Positions 1 through 8,607 are shown, counted from the first letter of the stretch. The stretch: 28,717 nt of DNA from Clostridiales bacterium (GCA_014799645.1 JAAVHQ010000009.1:1-28717), one strand, 5' to 3'. Notes: generated from the sequence alone by a model not told the origin. Numbers and translations: made by a program.

Positions 1-1
1 G

Positions 2-2200
2 GTATCTTACGCTATTACCAAGGCGCAAATAGAAATTTTATTGAGCAACGGCGAGTACGATTACAACGGCGCGGGACATAGCGGCGAGTTCGTAATCGCG
101 AGTGGCAACTACGATATAAGCAAGATAGTCAAGACGTATTACAAAGGCAATACCAAAGACTTCCCGTTGTCCGCGGACGCGTTGCCTTGCGACGCGGGAG
201 ACTATCTCGTCGTATTGATATTGACTAGCGAGGATAACGGCAATTATGAAATCAAAGAAGGCTGCAAAGAATTCAATATAAACGTTGCTAAAAAGCAAAT
301 AGTAGTAGAGTGGAATACGACGGGCGATACGCCTATAATATCCGGCTTGGATGAGTTGTCAAAGGGCGCGATAGGATACGTATACTACAATGAGGACGGA
401 ACGCCGCTTGAAGATGGAGCGCAATTAGAGAGAGGAAAGAGTTATAAGATAAAAGCGATACTCACAGGCGACAATGCAAAGAACTTTGAATTTGTCACCA
501 AAGACGGCGAGCCTACGCCGAGCGACAGCACGGAAACTGCGGAGATAGATTTCACCGTGAAGGCAAGCAATAGCGGTGGAAACGCAGGCGGAGTAACCGG
601 CGGAGACGAACAAGGCAATGGCAATGGAGACGGACAAGATACAAACGAGCCGACTGAGCCACAACCGACGCCGACTCAAACTATTGATATAGCTGGGTTC
701 TTAAAAGAATATTGGCAACCTATTCTCAGCGCAATATGCATTATATTGACTATTATCTTTATGAGCAAGGGAATAGGCTATGCAAGCAAGCGCAAGAAGA
801 TAAAGAAGACGATATCTAAGAAGTATAGTGGCGCATACTACGCTGTCGGCGGACTTGGTCTATTCGGCTTGCCGTACACTACTTGGACGGTAATCGCTAG
901 TATAATGGCAGGCGTAGCGGTACTTGCGTTTATCTTTATGCTATTAGAGAAGAGAACGTTCAGCAAAGCGGAAGACGAACTCGACGAGGCAAAGGACGAG
1001 TTCGAGAAAAACCAAAAAGAATTTGACAACAAACGCCGTGACGAACAAATGCAGATGATGCTAATGGGAATGCTCGGCGGAGGCAACGGACAAAACGGCA
1101 GCGGACAAAGTTTCGTATATCAACAGCCTTCATTGGGCGCGGACGACATACGCGGAATAGTGGCTGACACTATGAGCAATATGTTGCCCAACGTGACGCA
1201 GTACCTACCGCAAGAGGCTTCGCACAATGACGAACTGGTACAACAACTTATAGAACAAAACGCGCAAAATGAAGAGATTATCCGCAATATGGCGCAAGAG
1301 CACGAAGCGCTTATGCAGAAGTTCTCCGAACAACAAAAAGATACCGTCAATGAAGAGGTAATCGAGAAGTTGGTCGACAAACTCGCTAAACAACAAGCAG
1401 TCGTGCGCGAGGTAGAAAAGGAAGTTGCGGCAACAACAGTCAACGATGAAAAGATAGATATGTTGATAAAGACCAACGAAAGCCTAATGCGCAATCAAGA
1501 GATGTTGATGAAGCAAATCGTCGAGTTGGCGTCGAGCAAAGGCAATGACAAGCAAATTGTGATGCCTTATATGCCGCAACCTATAATGGCGCAGCCGATT
1601 ATTCAACAACCGAGTGAAAGGGTAGTCGAGAAGATAGTCGAAAAGCCTGTCGAGAAATTTATCCCCGTGCCGGTAGAAAAGATAGTTGAGAAGGAAGTCA
1701 AAGTCGAAGTACCGGTCGAGAAAATCGTCGAGAAAGAAGTCGTCAAGGAAGTTCCCGTACCAATGCCGGTAGAAAAGCCCGCAAAGGCGACGAAAGCGCC
1801 CGCGCAAAGACTTACGCTAGACGAGGCTTACGCTAAGTTGTCGGCAAATCAAAAGAAGATATTCGATACGCTCAAAAACTACGCTTTGAGTAAAGACAAG
1901 TGCAAAGAGAAGAAGTCGACGTATTTCACAGTGCTCGGTCAATCTACCGTCAATCCGCTCGTTAAGTTGACGATAAAGAAGAACACTACGGTCGCGCTCT
2001 TCAAACTTGAAGATGAGTTTATGAAAGATATTCGCAAGAACGCGACCAGTGACGGAACTAAGGTTAAAGTTAAAGAGACGGAAGTCGTTGTCAGCGACAA
2101 CCAAGCGCTCTCCGCAGCAAAGGAAATGATAGATCTTCGCGAAGATCAAATCGAGAGATATAATGAGTATCTTCGCGAGCAACGCTCAATGAAGAAGTAG
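2..2200 (+). CDS. C-terminal part of a large Ig-like, membrane-anchored surface protein (5' end outside window)
   Basis: The frame is open from base 2, so the gene starts upstream; 732 residues are visible. The order is: two MBG/Ig-like modules (about 20-540), a Gly/Asn/Pro/Thr linker (about 560-690), a first TM near 713-781, a basic loop, a long hydrophobic stretch (about 832-948, probably two TMs), a charged coiled coil (about 955-1060), a Met/Gly/Gln/Asn-rich segment, VEK-rich repeats (about 1615-1790) and a conserved terminal domain (about 1801-2200). Basic residues flank the hydrophobic segments, which suggests an outside N-part and a cytoplasmic C-part. It aligns along its whole visible length with the C-terminal third of the protein at 21367-27009. 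No enzymatic motif is seen. Function unknown; a structural or adhesive surface protein is the simplest reading. Confidence 0.85.
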   Translation, partial: VSYAITKAQIEILLSNGEYDYNGAGHSGEFVIASGNYDISKIVKTYYKGNTKDFPLSADALPCDAGDYLVVLILTSEDNGNYEIKEGCKEFNINVAKKQIVVEWNTTGDTPIISGLDELSKGAIGYVYYNEDGTPLEDGAQLERGKSYKIKAILTGDNAKNFEFVTKDGEPTPSDSTETAEIDFTVKASNSGGNAGGVTGGDEQGNGNGDGQDTNEPTEPQPTPTQTIDIAGFLKEYWQPILSAICIILTIIFMSKGIGYASKRKKIKKTISKKYSGAYYAVGGLGLFGLPYTTWTVIASIMAGVAVLAFIFMLLEKRTFSKAEDELDEAKDEFEKNQKEFDNKRRDEQMQMMLMGMLGGGNGQNGSGQSFVYQQPSLGADDIRGIVADTMSNMLPNVTQYLPQEASHNDELVQQLIEQNAQNEEIIRNMAQEHEALMQKFSEQQKDTVNEEVIEKLVDKLAKQQAVVREVEKEVAATTVNDEKIDMLIKTNESLMRNQEMLMKQIVELASSKGNDKQIVMPYMPQPIMAQPIIQQPSERVVEKIVEKPVEKFIPVPVEKIVEKEVKVEVPVEKIVEKEVVKEVPVPMPVEKPAKATKAPAQRLTLDEAYAKLSANQKKIFDTLKNYALSKDKCKEKKSTYFTVLGQSTVNPLVKLTIKKNTTVALFKLEDEFMKDIRKNATSDGTKVKVKETEVVVSDNQALSAAKEMIDLREDQIERYNEYLREQRSMKK

Positions 2201-2216
2201 CAGATTACTAAATGTT

Positions 2217-2253
2217 AAAAAGACCTTGCTAGCATTGATAGCAAGGTCATTTT
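2217..2253. terminator. Bidirectional intrinsic terminator
   Basis: A perfect 10-bp stem (2222-2231 with 2239-2248) and 7-nt loop has an A-run before it and a T-rich run after it. It lies between convergent genes ending at 2200 (+) and 2306 (-), so it can stop transcription from both sides. Confidence 0.85.
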
Positions 2254-2293
2254 AATCCGTTACTTATTCAATTTTCACTATTACTTATTACTT

Positions 2294-2319
2294 CGCAAAG
2301 CAAATTTACTTGCTTTGCG
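2294..2319. repeat. 10-bp inverted repeat over a stop codon
   Basis: CGCAAAGCAA and its exact complement TTGCTTTGCG are separated by 6 nt and span the last codons and stop of the - strand lipoprotein gene. No T-run follows on either strand, so it is not a classical terminator. It may act as an mRNA 3' hairpin. Confidence 0.5.
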
Positions 2320-3022
2320 GTGCGCTCTCGCGACTGCTTACGACTTCATTTGTCGTCGGGTCGATAATCGTCGCCCAATAGTCGTTTTTGTCTTTGATAA
2401 AGGACACGTACCAGAAGTATTCGTCCTCGGCGTTTTCGTTGGTTTGGCAGAGTAGTTTTACGTAACATTCTCTATCAAAAGTATTGTCGTTCAACGCGGT
2501 GTCGATTTTCTCTTGATAGAAGTTGTAAGCCACTTCCAAAGCGCCTTTGCCGTCGGTGAGGTTGGCGCATTTATTTTCTAGTTGGAAGGTATACGACTTG
2601 TCGCCGTCCTTCAATGTTAGTGTCAAAGGTTCGCCGATATTCTTCAAATCTTCAAAGTTGCAAGCGAGATTTATTCCAAGACGGCTTTTGCTTATTGTTC
2701 CCGTCACGCTGGATTCAGTACCTTCGATGACAAATTCATAGGTCTTTGAGAGGTTTGCTACGTCGTGGGGGACGATTGTCAAGACGCTCATATCCACTTG
2801 GGAGTCGGCTTTACCGTCGGCTATAAAGAGCGCTTCTTGCGTAGTCATAGTGATTTTTACGTCGAAATCTTCGTCGTTTGCCGTATAAAGTCCCGTTTGC
2901 ATATAGCTTACGCTTTCGCAAAGTTTTTCGTAATTCGTCTTTGGTTTTTGACAGCCTGCAAAACATCCGATAGTAAGACATACGAGCAGACCGAACGCCA
3001 TAATTTTAATAAACTTTTTCAT
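2306..3022 (-). CDS. Predicted lipoprotein of unknown function
   Basis: 238 residues. The N-terminus has a basic MKKFIKI start, a hydrophobic core and a lipobox-like FAGC (Cys24; Cys20 is an alternative), so export and lipid anchoring to the outer face of the membrane are likely. The rest is a soluble domain without a motif I recognise, ending in a region rich in Glu, Asp, Tyr and Trp. A GGAGG sits just upstream of the ATG and fixes the start. It lies 69 nt downstream of the GH3 gene on the same strand with no terminator between, so co-transcription is likely. A link to glycoside use is only suggested by this neighbour. Confidence 0.8.
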   Translation of the reverse strand: MKKFIKIMAFGLLVCLTIGCFAGCQKPKTNYEKLCESVSYMQTGLYTANDEDFDVKITMTTQEALFIADGKADSQVDMSVLTIVPHDVANLSKTYEFVIEGTESSVTGTISKSRLGINLACNFEDLKNIGEPLTLTLKDGDKSYTFQLENKCANLTDGKGALEVAYNFYQEKIDTALNDNTFDRECYVKLLCQTNENAEDEYFWYVSFIKDKNDYWATIIDPTTNEVVSSRESAPQSK

Positions 3023-3091
3023 ATATCCTCCAATGATTTTGATTACTAAATTGTATGTTCGGACAAGGGGATATATGATATTATTGTACTA

Positions 3092-5593
3092 TTATTTGTT
3101 TTTAGCGTTCTTTATCGCCTCGCATACTTCGACGTTCTTACCTTCGCGCATACGTCTTTCAGTAGACTTTTTGCGACTTAGATTGCCGAGCGTACCGAAT
3201 ACGCCACCAAAGAATCTGAAAAATCCTCTAATATACTTTTTATTGCCCCAAAGGAGCATTCCGTCGACAAGCTTGTGGTGAATAAGTCCCGATGATATGC
3301 CGATAAGACCGCGTAAAGGCATTTCTTCCATACCTTGTTGGAGCATCATCATTGTCGTGATGTCCGCGTTGGGGACTTGACTTTTGATTATTGACGGCGC
3401 AACCTTGACGATTATCTTTCCGATTAGGCAAGCTTTCATTTCGCCAATCGTAGTGTTGCGGTCAAAGTGTCCGCGCTTGCTCTCTTTATTTTCTGGTATT
3501 TCCGCGCCGTAAAGACTTGCAAAGTCGCCGTCGGGGATTTCGCTCATATTCGCAATATCGAAGTATGCAGGGCAGAGCGATTTGTAGTCGGGGACTTGCT
3601 TCTCGCTTTGCTCGAATTTCACGTTTATTTTGCCTTTGAGTCTAATATCTCTGCTTGACGCGCCGATGAGAATTTCATATTCGCCGTTTTGCGCGTACCA
3701 ATCGTTTATCGTCGTGTTGTAGAAAGCGAACGAACGGTAATCGAGTGTGTGCGTTACGCGCGCGCTTTCGCCTTTTTTGATAAATACTTTGTCAAAACTC
3801 TTGAGTTCCTTAACAGCCTTGAACACGAGCGGATTTGAATCGGACACGTACAATTGCGACACTTCATAGCCGTCCATATTGCCGACGTTCTTGATAGTAT
3901 ATGATACGTTCATTCCGTCAATCTTCAAATCGCTATACTCGAATTTCGTGTAGGACAGACCGTAACCGAATGGGAAAAGCACTTCTTTATTCGCCGTGTC
4001 GTAATAGCGATAGCCGACGAAAATACTTTCTCTGTATTCGACGTTTTTAGGTCCCATAGGGAAGTAATTCGCGACGATATTGTCCTCGTATTTAAGCGGG
4101 TAAGTTTCCGCAAGTTTTCCGCTCGGGTTTACCTTGCCGAAAAGCACGTTGTACAAAGCCTCGCCGCCCGCTTCACCTGGGAGATATGCGTTGACAAGGG
4201 TATTGACCTTATCAATCCACGGCATTGCGACAGGAGAGCCGCCGAAGAGCACTACGACTGTATTTGGATTGACAGCCGTGACTTGCTCTATCAACTCGCT
4301 GTGGCATTTGGGGATATCCATGTGAATGCGGTCATAGCTTTCGCTCTCGTATTGGTCGGTAAGACCCACAAAGAGAAGTACCTTTTCGTGGCTTTTTGTA
4401 AGCTCGACAGCCTCTTGTATAAGTTTTTCATCTACCTTGTCGCTGTTGACGTCATAAGCAGGCGCGTATTCGTATTTCTTGCCGTTTAAGTCAAGCGCGT
4501 CGAGGAAGTTGACCAATTTGTACGGATTTATCCTTGACGAACCCGAACCTTGATATCTAAATACTTTCGCCAACTCGCCGATTACCGCGACGCTTTGTTC
4601 TTTTTCTTCGGCTAAGGGAAGAGTATTTGTATCGTTTTTAAGCAAGACGATAGACTGCTCGGCAATTTCACGCGCGATTTCGTGCGCCTCGTCGTAGTCT
4701 GCTTTGTAGTCGGGTTGACGGTTGTTGTAACTCTTTACTATGAAATCGAGAAGTCTTTCGACAATCGCGTCGACGTCGCTTTCACTCAATCTTCCGTCCT
4801 TGACAGCCTTTACGATTTGCTTATCGGTCGCGCCACCGCAACTCGGCATTTCCAAGTCAAGTCCCGCTTTTACAGCTTCGATTCTGTCGTTGAGCGCGTT
4901 CCAGTCGCTTACTACGATGCCTTTGAATCCCCATTCGTCTCTCAAAATATCCGTCAAAAGACGCTTGTTGTCGGAAAGATACGTGCCGTTGAGTTTGTTG
5001 TACGAACACATAACCGTGACGGGTTGAGCCTTTACCGCCTCTTCAAAAGCAGGGAGATAGATTTCTCTCAACGCTCTCTCGTCAACCACGCTGTTGATAG
5101 TCATACGGCGTTTTTCCTGATTGTTGGCGCAGAAGTGTTTGAGCGACGTGCCAACGCCGTTTGATTGAACGCCATCGATATAGTTCCTGCTCAATTTGCC
5201 TGCGAGATAGGGGTCTTCGGATAGATACTCGAAGTTTCTTCCGCAAAGGGGACTTCTCTTGATATTCGTACCAGGTCCGAGAATGACGTCGATATCTTGG
5301 TCTAAGCACTGTTTGCCGAGAGCGTCGCCAAGTCTTTTAGCAACGTCCACGCTCCAACTGCTTGCTATATTTACCGCAGGCGGAAAAGCCGTGGCGGGGA
5401 ACGACGTTTTCATTCCCAAGTTCTCGTCTTCGTCTTTTTCCTTTCGTAGTCCGTGCGGTCCATCGGACATGGATACGTAGGGTATGCCAAGTCTTTTGAT
5501 GGGTTTCGTATTCCAAAAATCATAGCCCGAGCATAGGCTCGCCTTTTCTTCAAGCGTCATTTGTCCAATCAACGCCTTTATCTCGTCATTCAT
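3092..5593 (-). CDS. Glycoside hydrolase family 3 beta-glucosidase-like enzyme
   Basis: 833 residues without a signal peptide, so probably cytoplasmic. The order is: GH3 N-domain (about 10-290) with MSDGPHGLR, KHFCANNQE and the nucleophile motif VVSDWNA (Asp230); GH3 C-domain (about 310-540) with YESESYDR, whose Glu residues are where the family's acid/base lies, and the glycine-rich LPGEAGGEAL; a fibronectin-III-like domain (about 560-660); and a basic extension of about 100 residues with MMLQQGMEEMPLRGL, which I recall from Firmicute GH3 enzymes. The family removes terminal non-reducing beta-glucosyl or related sugars from oligosaccharides; the exact substrate cannot be read. A GGAGG precedes the ATG. 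The promoter is overlapped by two palindromes (5622-5663), which suggests control by a repressor. Confidence 0.93.
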   Translation of the reverse strand: MNDEIKALIGQMTLEEKASLCSGYDFWNTKPIKRLGIPYVSMSDGPHGLRKEKDEDENLGMKTSFPATAFPPAVNIASSWSVDVAKRLGDALGKQCLDQDIDVILGPGTNIKRSPLCGRNFEYLSEDPYLAGKLSRNYIDGVQSNGVGTSLKHFCANNQEKRRMTINSVVDERALREIYLPAFEEAVKAQPVTVMCSYNKLNGTYLSDNKRLLTDILRDEWGFKGIVVSDWNALNDRIEAVKAGLDLEMPSCGGATDKQIVKAVKDGRLSESDVDAIVERLLDFIVKSYNNRQPDYKADYDEAHEIAREIAEQSIVLLKNDTNTLPLAEEKEQSVAVIGELAKVFRYQGSGSSRINPYKLVNFLDALDLNGKKYEYAPAYDVNSDKVDEKLIQEAVELTKSHEKVLLFVGLTDQYESESYDRIHMDIPKCHSELIEQVTAVNPNTVVVLFGGSPVAMPWIDKVNTLVNAYLPGEAGGEALYNVLFGKVNPSGKLAETYPLKYEDNIVANYFPMGPKNVEYRESIFVGYRYYDTANKEVLFPFGYGLSYTKFEYSDLKIDGMNVSYTIKNVGNMDGYEVSQLYVSDSNPLVFKAVKELKSFDKVFIKKGESARVTHTLDYRSFAFYNTTINDWYAQNGEYEILIGASSRDIRLKGKINVKFEQSEKQVPDYKSLCPAYFDIANMSEIPDGDFASLYGAEIPENKESKRGHFDRNTTIGEMKACLIGKIIVKVAPSIIKSQVPNADITTMMMLQQGMEEMPLRGLIGISSGLIHHKLVDGMLLWGNKKYIRGFFRFFGGVFGTLGNLSRKKSTERRMREGKNVEVCEAIKNAKNK

Positions 5594-5621
5594 TATTGAC
5601 CTCCAACAATTTTACAAGATA

Positions 5622-5663
5622 ATTCTATCATAGATAGAAAGCGATTTCAAGACAAAAATCGCT
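5622..5663 (-). promoter_or_regulatory. GH3 promoter with two operator-like palindromes
   Basis: On the - strand, TTGAAA (5645-5650) and TAGAAT (5622-5627) are separated by exactly 17 nt. An inverted repeat TTCTAT/ATAGAA (5623-5639) covers the -10 side and an 8-bp repeat AGCGATTT/AAATCGCT (5640-5663) covers the -35. This is the arrangement expected of repressor sites; the regulator is unknown. Confidence 0.6.
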
Positions 5664-5701
5664 ATTGTTAAGAAAAATTTGTCGAGAGCGAGGTAATTCG
5701 A

Positions 5702-5730
5702 TTGACTTAGTAGTTATTATGTTATAAAAT
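5702..5730 (+). promoter_or_regulatory. guaB promoter
   Basis: TTGACT (5702-5707), a 17-nt spacer and TAAAAT (5725-5730) end 25 nt before the guaB ATG. The ribosome binding site GGAGG begins at about 5742, so the predicted leader is short and leaves no space for a riboswitch. Confidence 0.65.
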
Positions 5731-5755
5731 ATTAAAAAGTTCGGAGGATAATTCA

Positions 5756-7213
5756 ATGGGCAAAATTGCAAAAGAAGGTTTGACTTTCGACGACGTGTTG
5801 CTTATACCGCAGTATTCTGAGGTATTGCCGTACCAAGTTGACCTTTCTACAAAATTGTGTGACAACATTACTCTCAATATTCCGCTTCTCAGCGCATCAA
5901 TGGATACGGTCACGGAGTGTGAACTTGCTATCGCAATGGCAAGAGAGGGCGGTATAGGTATTATTCATAAGAATATGTCTATCGAAGCGCAAGCAGAACA
6001 AGTAGACAAAGTAAAGAGAAGTGAAAACGGCGTCATCACAAACCCATTTTCGTTAAGTCCCGAAAATACGCTTGAAGAAGCCAACAACCTTATGCGCAGA
6101 TTCAGAATTAGCGGCGTGCCTGTTACGGTATCGGGTAAATTAGTCGGAATTATCACCAACAGAGATTTGAGATTTGAGACTGATATGTCCAAACTTATCG
6201 GCGAGTGCATGACCAAGCAAGAGAAGCTTGTCACCGCTCCCGTAGGTACTACTCTTGAACAAGCGCAGAAGATTCTTGCGGAAGGCCGTATAGAGAAATT
6301 GCCGCTTGTTGACAAGCAGTTCAACCTCAAAGGTTTGATTACGATCAAAGATATAGAAAAGGCTATCAAGTATCCAAACAGCGCAAAGGACAGCAGCGGC
6401 AGACTTCTTGCAGGCGCGGCAGTCGGCGTAACTGCGGATATTATGGACAGAGTTTCCGCTTTGGTAGAGAGCAAAGTTGATATTATCACGATTGACACGG
6501 CTCACGGACATTCCAAGGGCGTTCTTGAATGCGTGGCAAAGGTAAAGGCAAAATTCCCGAATTTGCCTATTATCGCAGGCAACGTAGCGACCGCAGAAGC
6601 GACGAAGGCTCTTCTATCGAGCGGCGCAGACGTAGTCAAAGTGGGTATCGGACCTGGTTCGATTTGTACGACACGTATTATTGCAGGTATCGGCGTACCG
6701 CAAGTTACGGCAGTTATGGATTGCGCAGAGCAAGCTGACAAACTCGGCAAGAGAATTATCGCCGACGGCGGTATCAAGTACTCGGGCGACATCGTCAAGG
6801 CTTTGGGCGCAGGCGCAAGCGCAGTAATGCTCGGAAGCTTGTTCGCAGGTACGGAAGAGACCCCTGGCGATATTGAAATATTCCAAGGTAGATCGTATAA
6901 GGTTTATAGAGGTATGGGTTCGCTCTCCGCTATGGCGGCAGGCAGCAAGGACAGATACTTCCAGACCAACGCTAAGAAACTTGTTCCCGAAGGCGTTGAG
7001 GGACGTGTTCCGTATAGAGGTAGCCTCGCAGACGTGGTCTTCCAACTTATGGGCGGTCTTCGCGCAGGTATGGGCTATTGCGGTATGGAGAATATCGAGA
7101 AGTTGCGTAAGAACGCGCAGTTCGTGAAGATTTCCAATGCGGCTTTGATTGAGAGCCATCCGCATGATATTAGTATCACAAAAGAAGCGCCGAACTACTC
7201 TACGAGAGGCTGA
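5756..7213 (+). CDS. guaB: IMP dehydrogenase
   Basis: 485 residues, the normal bacterial length. The enzyme oxidises IMP to XMP with NAD+, the committed step of guanine nucleotide synthesis. The start (LTFDDVLLIPQYS), the tandem CBS pair inserted in the barrel (about 95-205), the NAD/IMP region (DTAHGHSKGV, GNVATAEA), the catalytic loop GPGSICTTR with Cys304, the phosphate site GGIKYSGD and the flap with YRGMGSL and RVPYRGSL are all present. The start is set by GGAGG a few bases upstream of the ATG. It is transcribed alone from its own promoter, and ends in a dispersed repeat and a strong terminator at 7432. Confidence 0.97.
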   Translation: MGKIAKEGLTFDDVLLIPQYSEVLPYQVDLSTKLCDNITLNIPLLSASMDTVTECELAIAMAREGGIGIIHKNMSIEAQAEQVDKVKRSENGVITNPFSLSPENTLEEANNLMRRFRISGVPVTVSGKLVGIITNRDLRFETDMSKLIGECMTKQEKLVTAPVGTTLEQAQKILAEGRIEKLPLVDKQFNLKGLITIKDIEKAIKYPNSAKDSSGRLLAGAAVGVTADIMDRVSALVESKVDIITIDTAHGHSKGVLECVAKVKAKFPNLPIIAGNVATAEATKALLSSGADVVKVGIGPGSICTTRIIAGIGVPQVTAVMDCAEQADKLGKRIIADGGIKYSGDIVKALGAGASAVMLGSLFAGTEETPGDIEIFQGRSYKVYRGMGSLSAMAAGSKDRYFQTNAKKLVPEGVEGRVPYRGSLADVVFQLMGGLRAGMGYCGMENIEKLRKNAQFVKISNAALIESHPHDISITKEAPNYSTRG

Positions 7214-7251
7214 GTAACCGACTGCGTATAGCAACGCACCTTTTGCCTGAT
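7213..7251. repeat. Dispersed intergenic repeat, copy 1
   Basis: 39 nt that recur at 18675-18713 with two differences (37 of 39 identical). It begins on the last base of the guaB stop codon. The 180 nt that follow, up to the terminator at 7432, hold only small inverted repeats (for example GTAC around 7278-7292) and no credible gene. Confidence 0.8.
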
Positions 7252-7431
7252 CTACGAGACGACACTCAGGGTCACGTACGGGAAGTACGCTCACCGTTCG
7301 GTCGCTCTTGCTAAGACAAAATCTGCATTACTCTCCGCACTCGCGTGTAATTTGGTAGAAATAACGAAATTGCCAATCTCTGTGTTTTAGGTGGACGAGA
7401 GATAGAGAAGTGGTATTTGAAATAAAAATAT

Positions 7432-7464
7432 AAAAGAGTGTAACGGTTTTGTTACACTCTTTTT
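7432..7464. terminator. Strong bidirectional terminator
   Basis: A 13-bp perfect stem (7432-7444 with 7451-7463), a 6-nt loop and T- and A-runs at the two edges. It ends guaB transcription and, from the other side, the - strand XRE gene. Its outer arms resemble those of the terminator at 8561. Confidence 0.9.
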
Positions 7465-7485
7465 GTATGTTAAATTCACTGCATA

Positions 7486-7809
7486 TCATTTTAGTTTTGT
7501 TAATTCAGAAATTGTAGCCGAAACAATAGGATAAAACTCTTTATTAAGTACTGAAAGTTGTCCGATTAAATCACTGAGTTCATTATTGCTCAACTCATCG
7601 TTTATTCCAAGAAGATAGTCAGTTGAAACGGATAAAGACGAACTAAGATTTTTTAACGTTTGTAAAGAAACGCCGACTTTTCCACCCTCTACATCAGCAA
7701 GAAATCTAGAACTAATATCTACGTTTTCAGCAAGTTTTTCTCTTGTTATGCCGAGTTTTTTTCGCATAGAACATATTCTTTCGCCTAAAATCATGTTAAT
7801 ATCTTTCAT
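7486..7809 (-). CDS. XRE-family helix-turn-helix repressor
   Basis: 107 residues. Residues about 8-65 form a Cro/C1-type HTH (GERICSMRKKLGITREKLAE, then ISSRFLADVEGGKVGVSLQTL and YLLGIN). A short helical tail of about 40 residues may serve dimerisation. AGAGG lies upstream of the ATG. It is divergent from the membrane protein gene at 7975, and two palindromes in the shared promoter region are the natural targets, so autoregulation and control of the neighbour are inferred. The gene is visibly more AT-rich than the flanking guaB and glyQS, which suggests acquisition from elsewhere. Confidence 0.88.
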   Translation of the reverse strand: MKDINMILGERICSMRKKLGITREKLAENVDISSRFLADVEGGKVGVSLQTLKNLSSSLSVSTDYLLGINDELSNNELSDLIGQLSVLNKEFYPIVSATISELTKLK

Positions 7810-7839
7810 AGTATGCCTCTTGTATGAATTGTCACTTAT

Positions 7840-7868
7840 ATTTTATATGAATATATAGTTCATATCAA
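7840..7868 (-). promoter_or_regulatory. Promoter of the XRE gene with palindrome in spacer
   Basis: On the - strand TTGATA (7863-7868), 17 nt and TAAAAT (7840-7845). The inverted repeat ATATGAA/TTCATAT (7845-7865) fills the spacer almost exactly, a typical repressor position. Confidence 0.6.
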
Positions 7869-7912
7869 TGATGTAATAATTACTTGACTTATGAAGTATT
7901 ACATCATATAAT
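7869..7912 (+). promoter_or_regulatory. Promoter of the small membrane protein gene with 10-bp operator
   Basis: TTGACT (7884-7889), exactly 17 nt and a perfect TATAAT (7907-7912). The perfect inverted repeat TGATGTAATA/TATTACATCA (7869-7878 and 7897-7906) brackets the -35 and ends at the -10. A regulator bound there would exclude RNA polymerase. The XRE protein encoded next to it is the likely binder (inference). Confidence 0.7.
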
Positions 7913-7974
7913 ACTAATATGTGATATATTATTTGTAATAAATTTTAGTTACAATAGTGTGGAGGAGATTTACT

Positions 7975-8556
7975 ATGTTTGAAAATTTGAACAAACTATT
8001 AGAAAGTGTCTCATTTAGATTTAAATCAATATTTAGTTTTAAAGATATGCCCATTTTTGCGTCTTTAATCAAAACGGTATTATTATTAATATTTATTGTG
8101 CCTTTTGTTGTTTTTGAGTTGTTAGGCATATTTTTTGCACTATGTAGTTGCATCCCAATTGTTGGAATAATTTTTAATTTTACAGTCTGTTTAATATGTG
8201 ATTTATTATCTTCATTGTTTTTTTATTTAATAATGTTGCCAAATAAATATTCTGCAAAAAAAACAATAAACACATTTATTCCAAAAAAAGTAGTAAATAG
8301 AATAATGTTAGCAGATGATGAGTATCAAGATGTTTATGAAGTATTGATATGGTGTTCAGGTGAGGTTGATGAGAATATTGAAAATATATTAAATAGATAT
8401 AAAAATAAATTATTTTTGGGATATTTAAGTGGTCAAGAGGCGTTTCAATTACAAAAAATTTTAATAAATATAAAAACATTTTCAAATGATTCAATATTTA
8501 TTTCAAAACTCGACAAAGCTATATCAATTTTAGAAAAACACATATATAAACATTAA
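7975..8556 (+). CDS. AT-rich membrane protein of unknown function
   Basis: 193 residues from the ATG at 7975. An upstream in-frame GTG (7957) is rejected because the GGAGGAG ribosome binding site would lie inside the coding region. Residues about 28-90 are strongly hydrophobic (two or three TM segments, including a Cys/Ile/Val-rich stretch), followed by a Lys/Asn/Ile-rich soluble part of about 100 residues with a helical end. I do not recognise the family. Codon use is much more AT-rich than in the neighbours. With the divergent XRE gene it forms a compact two-gene module, an architecture shared by immunity, toxin-control and signalling cassettes; none of these is shown here. Confidence 0.78.
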   Translation: MFENLNKLLESVSFRFKSIFSFKDMPIFASLIKTVLLLIFIVPFVVFELLGIFFALCSCIPIVGIIFNFTVCLICDLLSSLFFYLIMLPNKYSAKKTINTFIPKKVVNRIMLADDEYQDVYEVLIWCSGEVDENIENILNRYKNKLFLGYLSGQEAFQLQKILINIKTFSNDSIFISKLDKAISILEKHIYKH

Positions 8557-8560
8557 TTAA

Positions 8561-8587
8561 AAAAGAGTGGTAAATACCACTCTTTTC
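8561..8587. terminator. Bidirectional terminator
   Basis: An almost loopless palindrome of AAAAGAGTGGTA with its complement (8561-8572 and 8575-8586), giving an 11-12 bp stem with A- and T-runs. It serves the + gene ending at 8556 and the - gene ending at 8608. Confidence 0.85.
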
Positions 8588-8607
8588 TTTGCTAGTTTTG
8601 AAATCTA

